Origin: Methanospirillum hungatei
Lineage (GTDB): Archaea; Halobacteriota; Methanomicrobia; Methanomicrobiales; Methanospirillaceae
Assembly (NCBI GenBank): GCA_003251955.1
Contig: QKDV01000286.1
Coordinates: forward strand, 1 to 7,040
DNA length: 7,040 nucleotides
Direction: 5' to 3'
Shown: positions 1 through 5,046 of the stretch, in pieces
Layout of the letters: every line of letters begins with the position of its first letter
Numbering within the stretch: position 1 is the first letter of the stretch
Position numbers and translations under genes: made by a program
Notes under the pieces: generated by a model
What the model was told of the DNA's origin: nothing
Databases searched by the model: none
Seen by the model: the letters and a program-made list of their open reading frames with translations, nothing else

Positions 1-609
1 GGTTCGTGCAGGATTAAGCGAAGCACCGGCAATATTTCCGGTGGTAGTGATAACACCACCAACAGTAAGACCGATAGCAAGGCCTGCAAACCCGGCTGGC
101 GCCTGTTTATCAACAGCAACACCCATGATTACCAGCATCAGGATAAAGGTTCCGATGAACTCAGCAAGTATCGCCTGTCCTATGCTAATGCCCGGAAACG
201 GGGCAGTTGCGCCAAGACCTCCGATAGTAACCGCATCCATACCGACAGAGGCTGCAAAGAGAAAACTTCCTACTGCAGCACCAATCAGCTGGGCAACAAG
301 GTATGCACCACAGTCAGTGGATGGAAACCGTTTTGTCACCCAGAGAGCGATCGTCACCGCAGGGTTGATGTGAGCACCAGAGATCCTGCCGGTTGCATAT
401 ATAACAGCTGCAATGACAAAGGCAAACGCAAGACCGATAGCAAGCCAGTCACCAAGACCCCCGAGTACACCTATTCCGATGTTGAATGATGTGGCAGGTT
501 TTACTCCCTGGCTTATCATCAGGGTGATTGCCGCAGCACCTGCTCCGAAATACACCAGAAGTGCTGTACCAATCCCTTCCGTAACCGATCTCTTAAAAAG
601 GGAAGCCAT
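1..609 (-). CDS. aqpM: AqpM-type aquaporin (MIP family), 3' end cut by window edge
   Basis: Integral-membrane channel of the major intrinsic protein family, expected to pass water and small neutral solutes or gases across the cytoplasmic membrane. The reading frame is open from an ATG at 609 to base 1 (203 codons, no stop). Both pore half-helix motifs are visible: SGAHINPAVT (NPA at about residues 82-84) and GASLNPART (NPA at 199-201, Arg202). Compared from memory with Methanothermobacter marburgensis AqpM it aligns without gaps and shares long blocks such as GAGAAAITLMI, FNIGIG.LGGLGDW and GGLGATAPFPGIS. The expected selectivity-filter positions read Phe62, Ile187, Ala196 and Arg202; AqpM has Ser at 196. 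About 40 residues, the last helix, are missing off the left edge. The start is supported by AGGAG at 617-621, seven bases before the ATG, directly upstream of and abutting the TAA stop of the preceding DUF2180 gene, so it is the last visible gene of a coupled operon. The family call is very secure; the transported substrate is not shown by sequence. Confidence 0.95.
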   Translation of the reverse strand, partial: MASLFKRSVTEGIGTALLVYFGAGAAAITLMISQGVKPATSFNIGIGVLGGLGDWLAIGLAFAFVIAAVIYATGRISGAHINPAVTIALWVTKRFPSTDCGAYLVAQLIGAAVGSFLFAASVGMDAVTIGGLGATAPFPGISIGQAILAEFIGTFILMLVIMGVAVDKQAPAGFAGLAIGLTVGGVITTTGNIAGASLNPART

Positions 610-613
610 GGGA

Positions 614-823
614 TTACTCCTCTCCGATTGCTTGTGCGCAGTCACTACATAGGATCCTCGGCAGAGTCTTCTTCATCTTCTGGGCCGGGAACGGGTATCC
701 CCCTTCCCAGATAACACGCTCCTCGCGGATTGCATGATCCATGCAAAGGCCCATCCCACAGATGATACAGATCCCCACAGCCTCGGTGGTCTTTCCCTGT
801 TTTGCACAGACATAACACTTCAT
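614..823 (-). CDS. DUF2180-family small zinc-finger-like protein
   Basis: A 69-residue protein that I recognise as the archaeal DUF2180 family; its function is unknown. Its potential metal ligands are regularly placed: Cys3-x2-Cys6, Cys19-x2-Cys22, Cys27-x2-His30 and Cys59-x2-Cys62. That makes eight ligands, enough for two zinc ions, possibly interleaved as in B-box or RING folds (inference). No membrane segment or signal peptide is seen, so it is presumably cytoplasmic. The start is taken as the ATG at 823: a TTG lies one codon upstream, but GGTGA at 829-833 is six bases before the ATG. The stop of the upstream DUF2193 gene (834-836) is directly followed by that GGTGA, leaving a 10-base gap; the stop of this gene directly follows the ribosome binding site of aqpM. 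The position between a DUF2193 gene and a channel gene suggests a shared pathway or a regulatory or adaptor role, but nothing in the sequence fixes that. Confidence 0.85.
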   Translation of the reverse strand: MKCYVCAKQGKTTEAVGICIICGMGLCMDHAIREERVIWEGGYPFPAQKMKKTLPRILCSDCAQAIGEE

Positions 824-833
824 CAATAGTCAC

Positions 834-2333
834 CTATACTGCTTCACGGTACTGGCAATACTCGTGCCTGAAGTCAACACACGAGGCAGAAGCACAGTTC
901 TTGCATATCCTTGCCGGAGCAGCGGGGATATCCTTCTTCAGGGCAATTACATTGGTCATCAGTGTTGCTGTTATTGGCTCACTTGTAAGGAGGCATGGAT
1001 AATCAGCAAGCCGCATTAAGGCAGAAAGACGGACTGTAATTGCACAGGCAGGGTATGCATACCACTGGGGATTGTTGATGATTTCATGTTTGTATACCGG
1101 TGTGAGATCGATCGGAAGACCGGAGACAGTAGGCTTCAGATCCTTTCCTGAACCATTTCTGATCTTACGTGCCCGGTCAAGAATTCCCCAACCACGGTAG
1201 ATCATATCCATGAAATCACAGTTGTGCAGTTCTGCTGCAGCTCCTCTTGTCGGGTTGAGCTGGACATAATTATGATACCGCTTGGTGAGCAGGTCTACGA
1301 TCATCAGTGCGTTAAACCCATCCATCTCAAGGATATACTCAACAGCAGCTGCACTTGCACCGGTCGCAACAGAGACGAGTTGTTCCGGGGTCTTGAACTT
1401 TGCAAGCGATGCCATCATACTGTTTTCAATAACATCGGTGACTGCCTCTATAATCCCCATCACCATGTCATCCTTGCACATGTTAAAGGTGGACTGGGAT
1501 ATATGATGGGCAACATCACCGACACAGTATGCGGGGATAGTCACGATATTTGCATAGTGAACCTTGTCATCGATTGCTGCCTGAACAAAGGGCTCCATCT
1601 TTGCCCGGTATTGCTGCATGTATTTCCTGCAATCAAAGGAGTTCTGACCCAGGGAGTCCATAAGTTCAGCCTGTGCAGAAACCGGGTTCGTGTAGATCGA
1701 GGCGAGCATCTCGATCTCTTTCTTGGTTGCTGCAGCGAGAGTATCACCAGATTCTACCGCATGGGCAAATACATCACCGACCCCGTAACTAGTGTTCATT
1801 CCCCATGACTTTGCAGCAAGAATTGCCTTCTTGTGATCATCGGGAATGTTGGTTTTTGTGAGGATCTGGTTAACAACATTACTAGTGCTACCTGGAATCA
1901 GGGCAAAGTCCACGACACATGTCGGGCCGTAAAACCCTGCATACCGTCTTGCAGACTCAAGACCGATGATAGCCTCGCTCTTATTGATCTCCTTGACAAA
2001 CTCGGCCATGCTCTTTTTGAATGCCGGATCCTTATCACAAAGGATCTCCAGAATCACCGGTGTCTGGTAATGTTCGACAAAGGGATCGTCTTCAGGCCGG
2101 ACAGTCTTGGTAAGATTTGAGAGGATTGTATAGTGTGATGTTACCGACTCCTTATGAAGATCGATTACAGCTTTGCTCTGCCCTTCCACTGCCTTCATTC
2201 CGGCAACTGCATCAAGATAGGGCTTTGCGTCAGCCATCGAGAATTTTGTTCCGCGTTTCTTTTGTACTGTAGTGACGTCAGCACGCTGTGCTGCCATCGC
2301 TTCCCGGATCATCTTCTCATATAATTCCTTCAT
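834..2333 (-). CDS. DUF2193-family conserved archaeal protein
   Basis: A 499-residue soluble protein with no signal peptide or clear membrane helix. I recognise it as the DUF2193 family, found in methanogens and relatives and without an assigned function. The N-terminal half (about 1-130) is charged and looks helical. The middle contains the conserved-looking segments YAGFYGPTCVVDFALIPG (131-148), SWGMNTSYGVGDVFAHAVESGD (176-197) and AYCVGDVAHHIS (268-279, with His276-His277). The C-terminus carries Cys477-x2-Cys480-x4-Cys485-x7-Cys493, a plausible zinc or iron-sulfur site; other cysteines lie at 99, 139, 235, 270, 286, 372, 430 and 447. The ATG at 2333 is preceded by AGGAGTGATC (2338-2347), a very good match to the archaeal anti-Shine-Dalgarno, with about nine bases between GGAG and the start. 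It is the first gene of a tight operon with DUF2180 and aqpM. The 194-codon open frame on the opposite strand is a shadow. Family assignment is fairly sure; any enzymatic role would be speculation. Confidence 0.85.
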   Translation of the reverse strand: MKELYEKMIREAMAAQRADVTTVQKKRGTKFSMADAKPYLDAVAGMKAVEGQSKAVIDLHKESVTSHYTILSNLTKTVRPEDDPFVEHYQTPVILEILCDKDPAFKKSMAEFVKEINKSEAIIGLESARRYAGFYGPTCVVDFALIPGSTSNVVNQILTKTNIPDDHKKAILAAKSWGMNTSYGVGDVFAHAVESGDTLAAATKKEIEMLASIYTNPVSAQAELMDSLGQNSFDCRKYMQQYRAKMEPFVQAAIDDKVHYANIVTIPAYCVGDVAHHISQSTFNMCKDDMVMGIIEAVTDVIENSMMASLAKFKTPEQLVSVATGASAAAVEYILEMDGFNALMIVDLLTKRYHNYVQLNPTRGAAAELHNCDFMDMIYRGWGILDRARKIRNGSGKDLKPTVSGLPIDLTPVYKHEIINNPQWYAYPACAITVRLSALMRLADYPCLLTSEPITATLMTNVIALKKDIPAAPARICKNCASASCVDFRHEYCQYREAV

Positions 2334-2341
2334 GCTTGATC

Positions 2342-2372
2342 ACTCCTCGGCAGGAGTACCATCAATAATGGT
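2342..2372 (-). promoter_or_regulatory. Tandem hairpins in the DUF2193 leader, one covering the ribosome binding site
   Basis: Read on the minus strand, two inverted repeats lie back to back with no base between them. The first is ACCAT (2372-2368), TATTG, ATGGT (2362-2358). The second is ACTCCT (2357-2352), GCCG, AGGAGT (2347-2342). The 3' arm of the second hairpin is the Shine-Dalgarno sequence of the DUF2193 gene, so folding would block ribosome loading. The pairing is seen directly; the regulatory effect is inferred, and short stems can arise by chance. Confidence 0.5.
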
Positions 2373-2418
2373 TTTTCTCTAATAACTGCCGACTCAAAAG
2401 TCTGATCAGTTTTAAGAG

Positions 2419-2429
2419 AATATAACCCC
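2419..2429 (-). promoter_or_regulatory. Putative TATA/BRE promoter of the DUF2193-DUF2180-aqpM operon
   Basis: The minus strand reads GGGGTTATATTC, with the TATA-like TTATATT at 2425-2419. An archaeal start site about 25 bases downstream would fall near 2397, giving a leader of about 65 bases that contains both hairpins at 2342-2372. The preceding GGGG is not a typical purine-A-A BRE. A second candidate lies at 2536-2542. Confidence 0.45.
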
Positions 2430-2452
2430 TGGAATGTGGCTAGCCTAATAGC

Positions 2453-2470
2453 AATGAATCAAGATTCATT
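2453..2470. promoter_or_regulatory. 18-bp perfect palindrome, possible operator
   Basis: AATGAATC (2453-2460), AA, GATTCATT (2463-2470): eight-base arms around a two-base centre. The loop is too short for a good RNA hairpin of full length, which favours a DNA site for a dimeric regulator. It lies about 28 bases upstream of the TATA-like box at 2419-2425 on the minus strand, a usual place for archaeal activators. No regulator gene is identified nearby. Confidence 0.45.
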
Positions 2471-2494
2471 CGCCTAGAGGCCAAGGCCCGAACA

Positions 2495-2534
2495 ATGCAG
2501 GTACCCGCTGTCAGATGACCTGTTATGCCTGCAT
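2495..2534. repeat. Nested inverted repeats in the intergenic region
   Basis: ATGCAGG (2495-2501) is the exact reverse complement of CCTGCAT (2528-2534). CAGGT (2498-2502) can alternatively pair with ACCTG (2518-2522). The two pairings share bases and so exclude each other. This may be part of a structured leader or small RNA if transcription starts from the TATA-like box at 2536-2542, or it may be a chance fold. No tRNA or known RNA family was recognised here. Confidence 0.3.
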
Positions 2535-2535
2535 G

Positions 2536-2542
2536 CATATAA
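2536..2542 (-). promoter_or_regulatory. Second TATA-like box upstream of the DUF2193 operon
   Basis: The minus strand reads CTCTTATATGC, with TTATATG at 2542-2536. Transcription from here would begin near 2512 and give a leader of about 180 bases carrying the palindrome at 2453-2470 and the proximal hairpins. It is a weaker case than the box at 2419-2425, judged only by sequence likeness. Confidence 0.3.
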
Positions 2543-2568
2543 GAGTATCAACTTGACTTGGTAGAACT

Positions 2569-2573
2569 AAAAA
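2569..2573 (-). terminator. Short oligo-T tract after the phosphate permease gene
   Basis: The minus strand has TTTTT seven bases past the TGA stop of the permease gene. Oligo-T alone can end transcription in archaea, so this is a plausible but weak terminator; no strong stem precedes it. Confidence 0.3.
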
Positions 2574-2579
2574 TGGAAT

Positions 2580-3767
2580 TCAACCCCAGATTGTAAGATA
2601 CATTGCAAATACAATCCAGGAGAAGGCAGCGGTCAGCGGGATCGTGATAACCCAGGCGGTCACAATCCTTCTGACAACACCCCAGTTGACAGACGAACTT
2701 CCCTGGGTAGCACCAACCCCCATAATACATCCACTTATCGCGTGAGTACTAGAAACCGGGACCCCAAAGAGGGTTACCATAAGGAGGACAATTCCACCAC
2801 CCGTCTCTGCACAAAATCCCTGATATGGGCGAAGATGGGTGATACGTTTTGCCATTGTCTGAACGATCCGCCACCCTCCTGTCAGCGTCCCAAGAGATAT
2901 CGCTGCACTTGAGAGAAGAATGACCCAAAGAGGTACAGTAAAATCGCTGAGTACTCCGGCAGTCACCAGCATGGCTGTAATAATACCCATTGCATGCTGT
3001 GCATCATTGCTGCCATGACCGATGCTATAGAATGCTGACGATACAATCTGGAGCTTGTTGAAGATCAGATTCATCATCTTATGATCTTTGTTTCTACAGA
3101 TCCTGATAACCAGGCAACCAAGTAGAAAAGCCAGAGCAAGCCCAAGAGAAGGAGATATCACAATAAAAAGAACGATACTTACAATACCAGATATCGGGAG
3201 GAGGTGTAGAGCAATACAGATGGGAATTGTAAATATAAATCCGAAATATCCACCAAGTGTTGCATACAGTCTCAAGTTCTCCTCCTGGTTGCGCTTTGCA
3301 AGCAGTGTCAGAATAACTGCTCCGACGATTATCCCGACTAACCCATACAGGACCAGACCTTCCAGCAATTCAAGAGTTGGAAGAATTACTACAGCAGGGC
3401 CACCATACGCAACGGCTGCGCCGATAAGCCCCCCAATCATAGCATGTGTGGATGATATGGGAATACCGATGTAAGCAGTGAAGTAGATCCAGAATGAGGC
3501 AACTAGGATCCCGATAATAATCACATCAAGGGTCAGCCACCCGGGAACAATAATTCCTTTCCCGATAGTCTTTGCGATTGCTGTTGTGAAGAAAAGTGGA
3601 CCTACGAGATTGAAAAAGGCTGCAAGGGCTACAGCCTGAATCGGCCTGAGAACCCTGGTTGCAACAATCGTGGATATTGAATTTGCAGCGTCGTGTAGCC
3701 CATTCAAAAAGTTAAAGATGAGTGCCACCGCGATGCCGATGATGAGGATTGGCTCCATCTGAATCAC
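2580..3767 (-). CDS. PiT-family inorganic phosphate permease
   Basis: Polytopic membrane protein of the inorganic phosphate transporter (PiT/PHO4) family, taking up phosphate, usually as a metal-phosphate complex with H+ or Na+. Its length of 395 residues (392 from the ATG) suits the compact archaeal form. The two family signatures are present in the two inverted halves: GLHDAANSISTIVATRV at 23-39 and GSNDAQHAMGI at 252-262. Each half also has an SSTHA motif (105-109 and 339-343) before a glycine-rich helix. About ten hydrophobic helices are visible, with a charged cytoplasmic-type loop near 157-168 and another at 222-231. Two starts are possible: a GTG at 3767, overlapping the upstream DUF47 stop as GTGA, or an ATG at 3758 with GTGAT (3763-3767) five bases before it. 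I slightly favour the ATG. The pairing with DUF47 supports the phosphate role. Sulfate permeases of the same fold exist, but the DUF47 partner makes phosphate more likely. Confidence 0.93.
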   Translation of the reverse strand: MIQMEPILIIGIAVALIFNFLNGLHDAANSISTIVATRVLRPIQAVALAAFFNLVGPLFFTTAIAKTIGKGIIVPGWLTLDVIIIGILVASFWIYFTAYIGIPISSTHAMIGGLIGAAVAYGGPAVVILPTLELLEGLVLYGLVGIIVGAVILTLLAKRNQEENLRLYATLGGYFGFIFTIPICIALHLLPISGIVSIVLFIVISPSLGLALAFLLGCLVIRICRNKDHKMMNLIFNKLQIVSSAFYSIGHGSNDAQHAMGIITAMLVTAGVLSDFTVPLWVILLSSAAISLGTLTGGWRIVQTMAKRITHLRPYQGFCAETGGGIVLLMVTLFGVPVSSTHAISGCIMGVGATQGSSSVNWGVVRRIVTAWVITIPLTAAFSWIVFAMYLTIWG

Positions 3768-4393
3768 GAATGACGGATGCTAATATCAGAAAGGACGTTT
3801 GTGACATCCTCACATTTATCCGTCGCTGTTTCGAGGCATTCGTAGATATCCTTGAGTTTTATCATTATTACCGGATCTTTGCCCATGAACAAGTGTTTGA
3901 TCGATTTTGAGAGCAGATCATCTGCAAGGTTCTCCAGCCGGTTGACCTCTATCCCACAAGATTCAAGTTTTGACAACTCCTTGGTTGACCTGATAAACTT
4001 GACTCCGATCTCAATCTGAACAACAGAAAGTCGAATCAACTGGGCGAAGTCCTGCATATAATCATCAAACTCAAGAACGCCGTAATTGATCATCTTCTCT
4101 GCTGAATCATCAATATAATCCAGAATGTCATCCAGCGCCGAGGCCAGACGTGAGATCTCTAGAGGATCGAGCGGAGTAATAAATGTCCGGTTTAGATTTT
4201 CGTAGATTTCATGTGTTATCTGGTCACCTTGATGCTCAAGAGCCTTAATTGTCTTAAAGGCAGCATCTCGATCCTGTTGGTTGTTCACCATCGACTCAAG
4301 TTCTTCGGCGGATATGACAACTATATGGGCTAAACGCTCGAAGAGGTCAAAAAACACCTTATCTTGAGGTATGAGCCATTCTTTGATCCCCAC
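3764..4393 (-). CDS. DUF47/PhoU-like Pit accessory protein
   Basis: A 209-residue soluble, mostly helical protein of the DUF47 (PhoU-like) family, which is commonly encoded beside PiT permeases and thought to modulate them. PhoU-type acidic metal-binding pairs are visible at regular places: Glu53/Asp57 (EHQGD), Asp88/Asp92 (DDILD), Glu154/Asp158 (ENLAD) and Glu188/Asp192 (ETATD), consistent with two three-helix bundles. No membrane segment is seen, so it probably acts at the inner face of the membrane on the permease. The only start giving the full N-terminus (GIKEWLIPQDKVFF) is a GTG at 4393; no convincing Shine-Dalgarno precedes it. Its TGA stop overlaps the GTG of the permease gene by four bases, which implies co-transcription and coupled translation. 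The accessory role is known from the family and inferred here. Confidence 0.92.
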   Translation of the reverse strand: MGIKEWLIPQDKVFFDLFERLAHIVVISAEELESMVNNQQDRDAAFKTIKALEHQGDQITHEIYENLNRTFITPLDPLEISRLASALDDILDYIDDSAEKMINYGVLEFDDYMQDFAQLIRLSVVQIEIGVKFIRSTKELSKLESCGIEVNRLENLADDLLSKSIKHLFMGKDPVIMIKLKDIYECLETATDKCEDVTNVLSDISIRHS

Positions 4394-4410
4394 GGTATCG
4401 CAATAAATGT

Positions 4411-4451
4411 CTTCTGAGATACTAAAAATGCTCCGTTCTGTTCATCAGAAG
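4411..4451 (-). promoter_or_regulatory. Spaced inverted repeat in the DUF47-pit leader
   Basis: CTTCTGA (4411-4417) and TCAGAAG (4445-4451) are exact reverse complements 27 bases apart, in the region between the likely promoter and the DUF47 start. In RNA they could close a large loop. The stem is seven base pairs; its function is unknown and chance is possible. Confidence 0.3.
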
Positions 4452-4457
4452 AAAAGG

Positions 4458-4476
4458 AGAAATAAATATTATTTCT
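4458..4476. promoter_or_regulatory. 19-bp AT-rich dyad in the DUF47-pit promoter region
   Basis: AGAAATAA (4458-4465), ATA, TTATTTCT (4469-4476): perfect eight-base arms. On the minus strand it contains ATATTTATT, which may itself be the TATA box; in that case a bound regulator would exclude the basal transcription factors. If the box at 4489-4497 is used instead, the dyad covers the start site. Either placement would suit a repressor, perhaps a phosphate-responsive one (inference). Confidence 0.4.
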
Positions 4477-4488
4477 TATAGATTCTTC

Positions 4489-4497
4489 ATTTTATAG
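4489..4497 (-). promoter_or_regulatory. TATA-like box upstream of the DUF47-pit operon
   Basis: The minus strand reads CTATAAAAT. A start about 25 bases downstream would be near 4468, giving a leader of about 75 bases. It competes with the AT-rich stretch at 4458-4476 as the true promoter. Between here and the stop at 4555 the only other item is a short TTTT (4523-4526) that may help end the upstream operon. Confidence 0.4.
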
Positions 4498-4554
4498 TGT
4501 CCTGATGCCTCATCACAGCCTGAAAAGATGCTAAACGCTCCAGTTTATTACAAT

Positions 4555-5046
4555 TTAATGGCACATACAAAATCCGACCGCATTTCGAACTGCTTCCTCC
4601 GGGGTAGAACAGGGTATCAGGCCTGGAATATCCCAGGTCTCAATCCCGAATACAGGTCTGCCGATTCTGAGCGCAACTCCAATTTCAGAGAGCGTTCCAT
4701 AACTTCCTGACACTGCGATGATTGCATCAGCCGATTCGACGATGATGGCATTTCTTGCATGACCCATCTGCGTCCTGATAGTTACATCGAGGTAGTGATT
4801 CCCTTCAGAACCTGGAACGATACCTACAACAAGCCCGCCAGTCTCACTAGCACCCCTGCTTGCAGCCTCCATCACCCCGCCTCTTCCACCGGACAGAAGG
4901 ATACATCCTTCCTTTGCGATTAGGATGCCCACTCTGAATGCAAGTTCCTCTTCATGTTCATCTGCTTCTGCAGCACCAATGACTGCAATCTGAAACAACT
5001 TCCGATCCTCTACTGGATTAACTGGAGATGAAGGGCTCCAAATCAT
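4555..5046 (-). CDS. SLOG/LOG-like Rossmann protein, TIGR00725 type
   Basis: A 163-residue cytoplasmic protein of the SLOG superfamily, related to LOG and DprA-like nucleotide-binding proteins. A Rossmann-like start is visible (FQIAVIGAAEAD, 18-29), followed by LLSGGRGGVMEAASRGA (50-66), the glycine-rich nucleotide or phosphate loop; GHARNAII (95-102), aligning with the arginine region of LOG enzymes; and SGSYGTLSEIG (113-123), the variant of the PGGxGTxxE motif with Glu121. LOG enzymes cleave nucleoside 5'-monophosphates at the ribose, but members of this branch have no firm function, so I do not call it a cytokinin-activating enzyme. The ATG at 5046 overlaps the TGA of the secreted-protein gene as ATGA. 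The segment before residue 17 is poorly conserved-looking, but no other good start exists. The protein ends FCMCH with TAA. Sure of the fold and superfamily, unsure of the substrate. Confidence 0.88.
   Translation of the reverse strand: MIWSPSSPVNPVEDRKLFQIAVIGAAEADEHEEELAFRVGILIAKEGCILLSGGRGGVMEAASRGASETGGLVVGIVPGSEGNHYLDVTIRTQMGHARNAIIVESADAIIAVSGSYGTLSEIGVALRIGRPVFGIETWDIPGLIPCSTPEEAVRNAVGFCMCH

Noticed and set aside
41..652. Two plus-strand open frames across the aquaporin gene
   Set aside because: The minus-strand frame matches AqpM along its whole length; the plus frames give Pro/Ala/Ile-rich sequence without domains.
645..833. An alternative minus-strand frame over DUF2180 with cysteines
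   Set aside because: It overlaps the DUF2180 frame almost entirely, lacks the regular paired ligands, and starts from a worse ribosome binding site.
1224..1808. A 194-codon open frame on the plus strand inside the DUF2193 gene
   Set aside because: It is fully antisense to a well-supported gene, its protein shows no recognisable domain, and it has no ribosome binding site of note. It is a shadow caused by codon bias of the real gene.
2440..2535. A possible tRNA or CRISPR-like repeat in the structured intergenic region
   Set aside because: No cloverleaf with a TTCRANNC T-arm could be formed and no unit is repeated at regular spacing.
3088..3474. A 128-codon plus-strand frame inside the phosphate permease gene
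   Set aside because: Antisense shadow of membrane-helix codons; no domain or start signal.
4329..4540. An 11-base direct repeat, GCTAAACGCTC, at 4329-4339 and 4530-4540
   Set aside because: Several 11-base repeats are expected by chance in 7 kb, and the copies lie in unlike contexts (coding and intergenic) with no further similarity around them.
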